Assembly: GCA_019351895.1 (NCBI GenBank)
Contig: JABBOH010000013.1
Span: forward strand, 20,258-84,257
Direction: 5' to 3'
DNA from: Pseudomonadota bacterium
GTDB taxonomy: Bacteria; Pseudomonadota; Alphaproteobacteria; Acetobacterales; Acetobacteraceae
Length of the DNA: 64,000 nucleotides
The notes beneath the pieces are model-generated. The model made no database searches. It worked only from the letters and a program-made list of their open reading frames with translations, and was not told where the DNA came from. The translations under genes and the position numbers were made by a program. Shown here in pieces: positions 27,326 to 35,066 of the stretch (position 1 is the stretch's first letter; every line of letters begins with the position of its first letter).

Positions 27326-28827
27326 TGCGCCGTGTCCCGTGGCGCTGAGGTTTTGCCCGGGGGGTCGAGCCGGATCGTCTGCCAGCCGCCGCCCAGCGCC
27401 TTGAACAGCGCGATGTAGTCGTCGACGAGGGCGAGGTTGCTTTCGGCCAGCGCGTCGCGCGATCCGAAAACGGTGCGCTCGTCGGTCAGCACCGTCAGGA
27501 AGTCCGTGAGCCCCGCATTGTAAAGCCGTGTCGACTGGCTGAGCGCGGTGCGTGCGTCCCTGACGGACGCCACCAGAGAAGCGTTCGCCGCCTTCTCCGT
27601 CTCGACGCGCACCAACGCGTCCTCAACCTGCTGCAAAGCCGACAACACCGTTTCCTTGTAGTTCAGCCGCGCCGCCTCGGCCTCGGCCCGCGCCGCGCGC
27701 AGCCGCGCGTTGAGCCGGCCGCCCTGATAGAGATGCTGCGCCCCCGACAGTGCCAGCGAATAGGTGAGGCTCGCGCCCTCGAACAGTTCGTTCAACACGC
27801 TCGTCTGCGGCGTGATCGAGATGGGGATCGAGAAGTGGGGCAACTCGGCGGCGACGGCCACGCCGATCTGCGCGTTCGCGGCTGCATACTGCAGCAGTGC
27901 CTCGTGCACGTCGGGCCGGTTCGCGATGACCTCGGCCGGGATTGTGTCCGGGATTGTCCTCGGCGTCGCCATCAGCGGCTTCGCACGGTCGAGCATCCGC
28001 TCCAGGTCGCCCGGATAACGGCCGAGCAGCACCGCGATCGCATGCGCCATGACGGCGATCTCGGCGCGCAGGCCCGGCAGCGTCGACTGGGTCTGTTCCA
28101 GCTGCGCCCGCGCCTGCACGGTTTCGAGCTCCGTGCCGATGCCCTGGCTCTCCTCCTGCGTCGCCAGGGAGACAACCTCGCGCGCCGTCCGCACATTGTC
28201 CTCGGCGATCGCGAGACGCGCCTGGGTGGCGCGCAGTGTCGCGTAGTCCGCCGCGACCTCGGACAGCAGGCTGATCAGCAGCGCCCGGCGGGACGCGATG
28301 GAGGCGCCCACGTCATAGGTCGCGGCCTCGGTCGCGCGCCGGTTCCCGCCGAAGATATCGAGTTCCCAGCTGGCATCGAAGCCCAGCTGGTAGGCATGGT
28401 AGTTGCCGAAGCCCGGCGGGTATTCGAGCGTCGTGCTGGCGCGCGCGCGGGCCGCCTCGGCGCCGAAATCGATCGTCGGCAGGGCGCCGGCGGCGGTTTC
28501 GATCCGCTGCTCCCGCGCCTCGATCAGCCGCTGGCGGGCCACCTGGAGGTTGATGTTCCCGGCGATGGCCTCGTCGATGAGATGATCGAGCGTCGGGTCA
28601 TCGAAGCGGGTCCACCAGCGGGTGAGTTGCGCGTCCGTCAGCGCGATTTCGGTCGGCGTCGCGGGGCGCTCGGTGAACTGAGCGGGCAGGTCGAGCTTGG
28701 GCTTGAGGAAGTCCGGCCCCACCGTGCAGGCACCGAGCAGCGCCGCGCAGCCGGCCACCGGCACAAGATAGCGGATGTCCTTCGGAGAAAAGAACCGGAA
28801 CACCTTGGATTGCGGCGCCGCACGCAT
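27322..28827 (-). CDS. Outer-membrane efflux lipoprotein (NodT/OprM-type)
   Basis: 501 residues. The lipobox LLGACTVGPDF comes after a positively charged N-terminus (about residue 35), followed by FLKPKLDLPAQF as in the OprM family. Two TolC-type repeats follow, with NRPDVHEALLQYAAANAQIGVAVA starting the second. It supplies the outer-membrane exit for the HlyD-type adaptor gene one base upstream. It is distinct from the channel of the RND operon at 10.7-12.2 kb, and both channels have the same NodT layout. ATG 28827 is used; an internal start closer to the signal peptide is possible because the first 25 residues are rather polar. Confidence 0.92.
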   Translation of the reverse strand: MRAAPQSKVFRFFSPKDIRYLVPVAGCAALLGACTVGPDFLKPKLDLPAQFTERPATPTEIALTDAQLTRWWTRFDDPTLDHLIDEAIAGNINLQVARQRLIEAREQRIETAAGALPTIDFGAEAARARASTTLEYPPGFGNYHAYQLGFDASWELDIFGGNRRATEAATYDVGASIASRRALLISLLSEVAADYATLRATQARLAIAEDNVRTAREVVSLATQEESQGIGTELETVQARAQLEQTQSTLPGLRAEIAVMAHAIAVLLGRYPGDLERMLDRAKPLMATPRTIPDTIPAEVIANRPDVHEALLQYAAANAQIGVAVAAELPHFSIPISITPQTSVLNELFEGASLTYSLALSGAQHLYQGGRLNARLRAARAEAEAARLNYKETVLSALQQVEDALVRVETEKAANASLVASVRDARTALSQSTRLYNAGLTDFLTVLTDERTVFGSRDALAESNLALVDDYIALFKALGGGWQTIRLDPPGKTSAPRDTAH

Positions 28828-28828
28828 G

Positions 28829-29749
28829 TCAGAGATTGGCCTCCAGCCAGCGCTGCAGCTGGCCGGCCAAGCCTGTCTGCACCTTCAGCTCGCGCCCGAC
28901 ATTCACGGAGCAGGTCATCCCGGAGGCCAGCACAACACCCGGGGGCACGTGGTCGATGATGACATCGACCGGGATGCGCTGCGCGAGGCGCACCCAGTCG
29001 AAGACCGGATTGACTTCGGGCAGGCCGCGCGCGTTGACCTGATCGTTCTGGTTGCCGATGCCCCGGCCGATGCTGCCGACATGGCCCGCGAGACGCTCGG
29101 GGAACCCCATCAGCCGGATGCTGACCGGATCGCCGGCATGCACATGCGCGAGCTTCGTCTCCTCGAAATAGGCGATGACCTGGAACGAGCTGGTGTCGAT
29201 CAGTGTCACAGTCGGGTGGCCGGCGGTTGCGTAGTCGCCCGCCTGCAGGCGGAGGTGGGTGACGATCCCCGTGACGGGCGCCTTCAGCGTGGTCCGCGCC
29301 AGGTCATACTGGGCGAGGTTCACAGCGGCCTCCGCGGCGCTTACGTCGGCGCTCGCGACCTCGGAGGCGATCGCTGTGTTCTCAACGTTCTCCTTCGAGA
29401 TCAGCCCGCTGAGGCCGCGCCGCCGCGCCACATCCTGCTGACGTTCCTGCAGCTGCAGCTGCGCCGCCTGCAGCTGGGCCTGGGCCTGGGCGCGCGCGAT
29501 CTGAAACCTCTGCGGATCGATCTGGAACAGAAGGTCGCCCTTGTGCACGAGTTCGTTGTCATGCAGCGGCATCGTGGTGACCGTGCCGGAGACCTCGGGG
29601 GAGATGACGACGGTCTGGGCGAAGACGCGGCCATCCCGCGTCCAGGGGGCCAGCACATAGACATCCCAGATCTGGATCACGACGAAAACGGCCAAGGCGA
29701 CGGCCGCCAGGGTGATCAGGAAGCGGATGAGGCGGAGAATGATAGACAT
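28829..29749 (-). CDS. HlyD-family efflux adaptor (AaeA/EmrA-like)
   Basis: 306 residues. An N-terminal helix (LIRFLITLAAVALAVFVVIQIWDVYV) anchors the protein; the rest is periplasmic, with the barrel-sandwich halves WTRDGRVFAQTVVISPEVSGTV and TTLKAPVTGIVTHLRLQAGDY around a helical hairpin. The family pattern DNELVHKGDLLFQIDP is present. Such adaptors link FUSC (AaeB) or MFS (EmrB) pumps to a TolC-type channel. It lies between DUF1656 (9-bp gap) and the OMF (1-bp gap). Because the operon has both a FUSC and an MFS pump, it may serve both, which is inference. Confidence 0.9.
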   Translation of the reverse strand: MSIILRLIRFLITLAAVALAVFVVIQIWDVYVLAPWTRDGRVFAQTVVISPEVSGTVTTMPLHDNELVHKGDLLFQIDPQRFQIARAQAQAQLQAAQLQLQERQQDVARRRGLSGLISKENVENTAIASEVASADVSAAEAAVNLAQYDLARTTLKAPVTGIVTHLRLQAGDYATAGHPTVTLIDTSSFQVIAYFEETKLAHVHAGDPVSIRLMGFPERLAGHVGSIGRGIGNQNDQVNARGLPEVNPVFDWVRLAQRIPVDVIIDHVPPGVVLASGMTCSVNVGRELKVQTGLAGQLQRWLEANL

Positions 29750-29758
29750 GGCAATCCG

Positions 29759-29956
29759 TCAGGCGGCCAGGGCGATGATGGCGCCGGTTATGATCAGGTA
29801 GAGCGAGAGTTCGAACAGGGCCGGGTGCCAGACCGCCGAGAACACGCCGAGCCGGCCCAGCACGAAACGGACGGGCACGAAGACGAGCGCGCCAAGCAGG
29901 CAGTAGAGCACGATCGGGGCAAACAGGATGCCATCGAGTTGCGCTTCCGTGAACAC
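29759..29956 (-). CDS. DUF1656 small membrane protein (AaeX-like)
   Basis: 65 residues with two predicted transmembrane helices. It matches the DUF1656/AaeX pattern: an EAQLDGILFAPIVLYCLLGAL start and a second helix SLYLIITGAIIAL. Such proteins regularly sit between a FUSC pump and its HlyD adaptor. The start is GTG 29956, immediately after the TAA of the FUSC gene with no gap, indicating coupled translation. The role is unknown; an accessory subunit of the exporter is likely from its conserved position. Confidence 0.88.
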   Translation of the reverse strand: MFTEAQLDGILFAPIVLYCLLGALVFVPVRFVLGRLGVFSAVWHPALFELSLYLIITGAIIALAA

Positions 29957-32092
29957 TTACGCGCCCGCCCCGAACGGCGCTTCGAGCGAAAGGAAACGCT
30001 CGGCCTGCGGCATCAGGGCCGCGATCGTGCGGAAGCTGCCCGCCGCCCGCAGCAGGCCGGGGCGCGGCGCCTCGTTCCGTCCATAGAGGGCGATGAGCCC
30101 TTCGCTGGCGCGCGCCGCGCTTGCAGCCGCCCGGCGTGGCCGGCGCAGATTGCCGAGGTGGCGCAGGGCGTTCTGCGCCTCGGCACGCTCCGCCTCGGGC
30201 AGGTCGAGGCCACGCAGGAAGGACTGCAGCCGCAGTGCCTCCTGCGCGACGATGAGCAGCGCGCCGCAGTCGCCGATGGTCTGCGACCGCAACGCCGGGT
30301 CCACCTGCAGCCGCATGAACAGCCGCTGCATGGCCTGATTGTGGGTGACGAGCCAACCGAGCCAGTCGCGCCGCCCGCGATGGCCGCCGCCGCTGCGGAT
30401 CAGCCGCTCGGTCGCCCGGCGGATGCGTGCGGTGAGCTTGCGGGCGTCGCGCATGGGGTTCGGCGGCAGAATGACCTGGAAGACCAGGACCGTCACCCAG
30501 GCGCCGAGGATGAAGGCGACGGCGGAGTTGAAGAAGGACACGACGTTGTAGCCCATCGAGTCCGCGATGCTGAGCTGGGTGATGAAGAAGATGACGAAGC
30601 CGAGCGACAGGAGCGCATAGCGCGGCTTGGTCGAGCCGACGATGCCGATCGCGAGAACCGGCAACATGCTGAGGAACAGCAGGGGAAAGCCGGAAAGCCT
30701 CGGCAGGAACACGAATTCCCAGATGAAGGCCAAGACCGTCGAGAGCGTGATGCCCTTGGCGAACTGGATGCTGGCGGCGGCGGCGCTCGGCGCGCCCGAC
30801 AGCAGCGCGCAGGCGGAGGCGAGCACGATGAGCAGGGTCGGGCCCGAGGGCCAAGCCGTCGCATAGGCGAAGAGCCCGCCGAGGACGACCGCGATCATGC
30901 CGCGCGCGCCGTTGCGGACGGCGGTGCCGTAATCCTTGAAGGCGGTGAGCCGCCGCCCGGTGTGGTAGGGGCGGCGCCCGGCCCGCCAGGCGGCGAAGGG
31001 CGCGATCGCCTCGTAAAGCTGGTCGAGTTCCTGGTGGATGCGGGCGAGCGTCGTCTCGTCCTCGACGGAGCGCACCGTGCCGTGCAGGCCCGTGATCTCG
31101 CGTGCCATGGCGGCGATCCGCTCGGCCATGACCATCGGCCCCCGGTCGTCCCGCGCGTCGTACTGGCTGACCTCCTCCAGCACCGCGATGACGCGGTCTG
31201 CCACGCTGCCGGGGGGCGGCGTCAGACGGTCCGCATCCTCCCCGGCCTCTGGACGCGAAGGGAGCGGCGAAGGCGTGGCCTCGCTCAGCCGGTTGAGCGA
31301 GCGCCCCGCGACCGAGACCGACAAGAGAGCCGCGTACATGGCGGCGAGGCCCCGGCGGATGCTGGCGGCATGGCGGTTCACGTCCGTCGCCTCGACGCCC
31401 GAGAACTCCACCGCCTCGTCGAGACGCTCGATCTCGCCGGCAAGGCGCGTGCGCTCGGCGATGAAGTCCGCATCGTTCATCGGCGTGCCCGCAGCGCGGC
31501 TGAGCAGCAGCTTGGCGACGCCGCGCAGGGCGGCGCGTCCCCGGCTCCGCATCCCGTCGGTGGTGACGCTCGGCTGGAAGATCATGGTGACGACGGTCGA
31601 GACGACGACGCCGAGCGTCACCACGGCGAGGCGCGAGAGCGCGAAGCCGAGGACGTGGTCGGGGCTCGACAGCGCGCCCGCGGCGATCAGCGCGACCGTG
31701 TAGCCCGAGAGCACGGCGGCGTAGGCGCGGAAGTGGCGGAACATGCTCGACGCGAAGGTGCAGAGCCCGAGCCAGAAGCCGAAGGCCACGATGAACAGCA
31801 GCGGCTGCTGCGGAAACAGCGCCATGATCACGACCGCCGCGACCGCGCCCGTGATCGTGCCGAAGATACGCCACACGCCTTTGGACACGATGCCGCCGCG
31901 GGACGGGTTGGCGACGATCATGACGGTCACCGCCGCCGAGGCCGGGGAGGACAGTTGCAGCCACATCGCGCCATAGAGGGCGATCGCCATGGCGAGCAGG
32001 GTGCGCGCCACATAGGCGCTGGTGGGCGACGGCGCGAACGTCGTCCAGATCTCCTGCCATGTCGGGGCGCGGCGGGTTGAGGCGGCGCTCAC
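29957..32092 (-). CDS. FUSC-family (AaeB-like) inner-membrane exporter
   Basis: 711 residues: an N-terminal block of about six membrane helices (LLAMAIALYGAMWLQLSSPASAAVTVMIVANPSRGG is the usual FUSC start), a soluble middle region (about 220-360), a second helical block (about 370-510) and a cytoplasmic C-terminal tail. Relatives export p-hydroxybenzoate-type aromatic acids, fusaric acid or related compounds. The start is GTG 32092, one base after the MarR stop; the longer frame to 32263 lies inside the MarR gene and is rejected. Gene order MarR-FUSC-DUF1656-HlyD-OMF is the standard aromatic-acid efflux arrangement, extended here by an MFS gene. Confidence 0.9.
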   Translation of the reverse strand: MSAASTRRAPTWQEIWTTFAPSPTSAYVARTLLAMAIALYGAMWLQLSSPASAAVTVMIVANPSRGGIVSKGVWRIFGTITGAVAAVVIMALFPQQPLLFIVAFGFWLGLCTFASSMFRHFRAYAAVLSGYTVALIAAGALSSPDHVLGFALSRLAVVTLGVVVSTVVTMIFQPSVTTDGMRSRGRAALRGVAKLLLSRAAGTPMNDADFIAERTRLAGEIERLDEAVEFSGVEATDVNRHAASIRRGLAAMYAALLSVSVAGRSLNRLSEATPSPLPSRPEAGEDADRLTPPPGSVADRVIAVLEEVSQYDARDDRGPMVMAERIAAMAREITGLHGTVRSVEDETTLARIHQELDQLYEAIAPFAAWRAGRRPYHTGRRLTAFKDYGTAVRNGARGMIAVVLGGLFAYATAWPSGPTLLIVLASACALLSGAPSAAAASIQFAKGITLSTVLAFIWEFVFLPRLSGFPLLFLSMLPVLAIGIVGSTKPRYALLSLGFVIFFITQLSIADSMGYNVVSFFNSAVAFILGAWVTVLVFQVILPPNPMRDARKLTARIRRATERLIRSGGGHRGRRDWLGWLVTHNQAMQRLFMRLQVDPALRSQTIGDCGALLIVAQEALRLQSFLRGLDLPEAERAEAQNALRHLGNLRRPRRAAASAARASEGLIALYGRNEAPRPGLLRAAGSFRTIAALMPQAERFLSLEAPFGAGA

Positions 32093-32093
32093 C

Positions 32094-32600
32094 TCAGCTG
32101 GTCTCCCCTGGATGTGGCGGTCGCGGCGCCTCATGGGAGGCGATGGAACGCAGCACACGATCGAGCACGCTGTAGCAGAGATCAAGCTCGGCCGGTGAAA
32201 CCTCCCGAACGAAGGCGTCAGCGAGGCTGTTATGAACGGCCGCGACCCGCCCGTAGGTCTCATGCCCCGCGGGTGTCATCCAGAGCCGCTTGGACCGCCG
32301 GTCGTCCGGGTCCTCCAGCCGCTCCACGAGGCCGCCGCGTTCGAGGATGTCGATCAGCCGGACGAGAGAGGGGTTCTCGATCATCATGGCGGCGGCGAGG
32401 TCGGTCTGCCGCACGCCGTCGCCCATCCGCCCGAGATAGAGCAGCGGCCGCCACGTGGCGTCCGTCAGCCCGAAGTCGCGAACCCGGAGGTCGATCTCCC
32501 GCCGCCACGCCGTCGCCAGCCGATAGACCTGACGCCCGAATTCTGTGGCGGGGACGGGCTGTGCCGGCGCGGGCAGGGCAGATATGGGCTGGCTCGCCAA
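32094..32600 (-). CDS. MarR-family transcriptional regulator of the efflux operon
   Basis: 168 residues. The winged helix region runs from about 45 to 115: WRPLLYLGRMGDGVRQTDLAAAMMIENPSLVRLIDILERGGLVER followed by the wing RLEDPDDRRSKRLWMTPAGHE. MarR proteins are dimeric repressors released by small ligands, often aromatic acids. It is the first gene of the six-gene operon, and a perfect palindrome (32634-32645) lies 34 bp upstream of its start, consistent with autoregulation of the whole operon. The start ATG 32600 is supported by an N-terminus of about 20 residues before the first helix. Confidence 0.92.
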   Translation of the reverse strand: MASQPISALPAPAQPVPATEFGRQVYRLATAWRREIDLRVRDFGLTDATWRPLLYLGRMGDGVRQTDLAAAMMIENPSLVRLIDILERGGLVERLEDPDDRRSKRLWMTPAGHETYGRVAAVHNSLADAFVREVSPAELDLCYSVLDRVLRSIASHEAPRPPHPGETS

Positions 32601-32633
32601 AGAGCGACCTCATCGTTGATCGCAGCCATATAA

Positions 32634-32645
32634 TTAGGAGCCTAA
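32634..32645. promoter_or_regulatory. Putative MarR operator palindrome
   Basis: TTAGG-AG-CCTAA is a perfect 5+2+5 palindrome in an AT-rich island upstream of the MarR gene. TTAG/CTAA half-sites are common in MarR-type operators. Its position 34-45 bp from the start codon suits repression of its own operon by overlap with the promoter. Confidence 0.6.
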
Positions 32646-32721
32646 CGAATTACCAGAACATGACGGCCTTGCAGGGTTGCGCGGGCCGCTTCGCGGGTCC
32701 GCTGGCAGCCGACACGTCCTC

Positions 32722-32946
32722 CTAGCCGGGGAAAAGTTCCGAATTCACCTTGAACGCTGCCCGGCAGGCGGGGGTGTTCCGTTCGCTGTCGTAGTGGTTC
32801 TCGCAGTAGATCAGCTCGTGCAGGAAGGCCTTGTGATCCTGGCGATAGGTGGCGACGCGGCTATCGCCGCAACCGGCCACCAGCCCCGTCATTGCGACAA
32901 CGGCAAGCAGAGATCGAAGCCTGAGCACGGGCGACCCCTTTCGCAC
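32722..32946 (-). CDS. Small lipoprotein, EexN-like
   Basis: 74 residues with a lipoprotein signal (basic start, VVAMTGLVAGCG, lipobox Cys26) and a short mature part with two more cysteines (IYCENHY and TPACRAAF). The pattern HELIYCENHYDSERNTPACRAAF resembles EexN-type entry-exclusion lipoproteins, where a Cys pair and a TPxC motif recur, but the match is short. GTG 32928 with GAAAGGGG upstream is an alternative start. No conjugation genes are nearby, so a role in exclusion is not supported by context. Confidence 0.6.
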   Translation of the reverse strand: MRKGSPVLRLRSLLAVVAMTGLVAGCGDSRVATYRQDHKAFLHELIYCENHYDSERNTPACRAAFKVNSELFPG

Positions 32947-33354
32947 CGGCGGGCCGAGAAGCCGCCGTGACCATGATATGAACGCCCGCTAATTTGCTCA
33001 TTCTGAAAGATCAGGCAAGGGCTGCTGCGGGTCGCCTCGGTCTTGCATCGGGCCGGGCGGCTGGTCGAGCTGGCCGCCGGCCTCATCGGCCTTCGCCTGA
33101 TGCCAGCCGGCCCGCCAGACGAGCGAGGCGCTCGCGTTCCGGTGTGGATTATCGGTGAGCGTCAGCCCGATTGTCGCGGAGAAGAACCCATCGGCGAACA
33201 CGATGCCGCTTCCGAATGCATCTGATTCCATGGGCCGCATACGCCTTGAAGGGTGTGTCGGATGTGGCAGGCTGCCTCAAGTCGCGCAGGCGGGCACGCC
33301 TCACGGCCCTGCGCGTGCGGTCGTGCGACATCATCGATGATTGCGAGGGCGCCG
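32947..33354. other. Mostly uncharacterised stretch between lipoprotein and MFS genes
   Basis: Apart from the possible small gene at 32998-33231, this stretch holds no recognisable gene or RNA. Frames on the plus strand here are Arg/Gly-rich and look non-coding. Confidence 0.4.
32998..33231 (-). CDS. Possible small hypothetical protein
   Basis: A 77-residue frame starting at ATG 33231 (MESDAFGSGIVFADGFFSA...). The first half alternates hydrophobic and polar residues like a beta-sheet protein (VFADGFFSATIGLTL, ASASLVWRAGW) and the C-terminal 25 residues are Gln/Pro/Asp-rich. Its composition is more protein-like than neighbouring frames, but no family was recognised and no good ribosome site is visible. 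It may be a real short gene or a chance frame. Confidence 0.4.
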   Translation of the reverse strand: MESDAFGSGIVFADGFFSATIGLTLTDNPHRNASASLVWRAGWHQAKADEAGGQLDQPPGPMQDRGDPQQPLPDLSE

Positions 33355-34593
33355 TCACCGCAGCTTCCGGCCTGCGCGACGGCGGACATGCATCAGCCCA
33401 AGCAGCCCGATGCTCGCCAGTCCGCCAAGCCCCAGCGCCGCGAGCGCGCCGAGCGGACCCAAGGGGTCGATCAACCCGCCCGCCAGGATCATGCCGAGCG
33501 GCCAACAACCGATGCAGACGGTGACAAGTCCCATCACCCGGCTGCGAAGCGCGGGCGGCGTCTCCGCCATCACGATCGTCGTCTGGTGGATGTTGTAGAC
33601 GGCGCTGCCGATCCCCCCGGCCGCGAGCGCGATCAGCATGCCGAGCAGCGGATGGGCCCCGTGGCCGAGCATCGCCGAGGTCGCGAGGGCCGTGAAGAAG
33701 ATCGTGGCGCCCGCCGCCAGCCAGCCGATGGCAGGCCCAGGGAGCGGCCTCAGCGCGACCAGCGTGCCGGCGATGAGCGAGCCCGTGGGCTCCGCCGCCG
33801 CCAGGGCGCCGATCATCTCGGGCGATACGTTCAGCACCAGCTTGCCGATCGGCGCCACGAGCGTGCTGTAGCTGTAGCCGAACAGGTTGGTCAGGATCGT
33901 GATGCCGAGCAGCAGCATGATGGTGCCCTGCCGGCGGGCGAAGGCCATGCCGTCCCGCAGGTCCTGCAGCGCCCCGGCCACGGTCAGGCGGCGCACCGTC
34001 TCCTGCCGGTGCCGGATGGTGCCGACCAGGATCGCCGTGACCGTGCTGAGGCCCGCCGACATCAGGAACGCGCCGGATAGCCCGATGTGCTGATAGGCGA
34101 TGCCGCCGGCGACCGGCCCCAGGACGCGCGTCGCGTAATTCGTCATGCTGTCGACGGCGACCGCGCGGAGCGCCAGCGAAGGACCCGCGCATTCGGCGAT
34201 CATGCGCCGGCGTGCCGGCATCTCGGTGGCATAGACGAGCCCGCTGACCAGGGCGGCGACGCCGATCTGCCACGGCTGCAGCACGCCGAGCGAGGCCAGA
34301 ACGCCGACCGTCCCGGCGGAAGCCGCGCTCAGCAGCAGACCGCCGAGGACGATGTATTTCCGGTTGGCGGCATCCGAGATCACGCCGATGAACGCGCCCG
34401 TCGCCAGCAGCGGCAGGCTGCGCGCCGCCGATACCAATGCGACGTCGAAACCGGATTTCGTCACCTGCAGCGTAAAGAGCGCGGCGGCCAGAACCTCCAG
34501 CCACAGCATGGCGTTGGAGACGCCGCCCGCGACCCAGAGCGGCACGAAGCCGGGCGCCCGCGCCAGTTGACCGCCAAACCGCAAGCCCATCAT
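33355..34593 (-). CDS. MFS transporter in the copper operon
   Basis: 412 residues, about 12 hydrophobic helices, of the MFS type related to enterobactin exporter/MFS_3 proteins: FVPLWVAGGVSNAMLWLEVL at the first helix, FIGVISDAANRKYIVLGG as motif A, and a second repeat with QTTIVMAETPPALRSRVMGLV. Its start ATG 34593 overlaps the cueR stop (ATGA), so it is translated with the copA-cueR unit and presumably is copper-induced. Its cargo is unknown; export of a metallophore, or of copper complexes, are guesses. The longer frame that runs into cueR and copA in another phase is not a fusion protein. Confidence 0.85.
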   Translation of the reverse strand: MMGLRFGGQLARAPGFVPLWVAGGVSNAMLWLEVLAAALFTLQVTKSGFDVALVSAARSLPLLATGAFIGVISDAANRKYIVLGGLLLSAASAGTVGVLASLGVLQPWQIGVAALVSGLVYATEMPARRRMIAECAGPSLALRAVAVDSMTNYATRVLGPVAGGIAYQHIGLSGAFLMSAGLSTVTAILVGTIRHRQETVRRLTVAGALQDLRDGMAFARRQGTIMLLLGITILTNLFGYSYSTLVAPIGKLVLNVSPEMIGALAAAEPTGSLIAGTLVALRPLPGPAIGWLAAGATIFFTALATSAMLGHGAHPLLGMLIALAAGGIGSAVYNIHQTTIVMAETPPALRSRVMGLVTVCIGCWPLGMILAGGLIDPLGPLGALAALGLGGLASIGLLGLMHVRRRAGRKLR

Positions 34594-35066
34594 GAACGTC
34601 TGGCGGCGGCTCCGGCGATGGGGGAACGGGCGCGGCCCGCGCTCGCCATCATGCTCCCCGCCGCAAGGCCACCGGCCGGCGCGTGGTGCTCCAGGTCGTT
34701 CAGGATGGGGCAGTCCGGCTGATGGTCGCCGACGCAGGCATCGGCGAGTTGCTGCAGCGCCATTCGCATGTCGGTGAGCTCGGCGATGCGGCGCTCCAAT
34801 TCCGCCACGTGCTCCATCGCGACCCGCTTGACCTCGCGGCTCGGCTGCTTGCCCTGCCACAGGCTGACGAGGCGGCGGATGCGCTCGATCGGGAAGCCGA
34901 ATTCGCGCGCACGATGGACGAAGCGGAGCGTGTTGACCTCGCCCTCGGTATAGACGCGGTAGCCGGACAAGCTGCGCCCCGCCTGCGGGATCAGTCCGAT
35001 GCGCTCGTAGTAGCGGATCATCTTGGCGCTGACGCCGGACGCCTTGGATGCGTCGCCGATGTTCAT
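34590..35066 (-). CDS. cueR: Cu(I)-responsive MerR-family activator CueR
   Basis: 158 residues. The N-terminal MerR helix-turn-helix ([26 protein letters not shown]) and the SLSGYRVY wing are followed by a dimerisation helix and the metal loop with Cys111 and Cys119 in [11 protein letters not shown], the C-x7-C spacing of CueR. It activates promoters with overlong 19-bp spacers when Cu(I) (or Ag(I)) is bound; two such promoters lie upstream of copA and of the DUF4396 gene. The start ATG 35066 is within the stop overlap of copA (ATGA). A frame beginning at 35096 is rejected because it falls in copA. Confidence 0.93.
   Translation of the reverse strand: MNIGDASKASGVSAKMIRYYERIGLIPQAGRSLSGYRVYTEGEVNTLRFVHRAREFGFPIERIRRLVSLWQGKQPSREVKRVAMEHVAELERRIAELTDMRMALQQLADACVGDHQPDCPILNDLEHHAPAGGLAAGSMMASAGRARSPIAGAAARRS

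Noticed and set aside
28775..32080. Long open frame of about 1100 codons on the plus strand opposite the FUSC operon
   Set aside because: It lies antisense to FUSC, DUF1656 and HlyD genes, whose family motifs are clear. Its composition (Arg/His/Asp/Gly-rich, few hydrophobic segments) is that of a GC-rich shadow frame.
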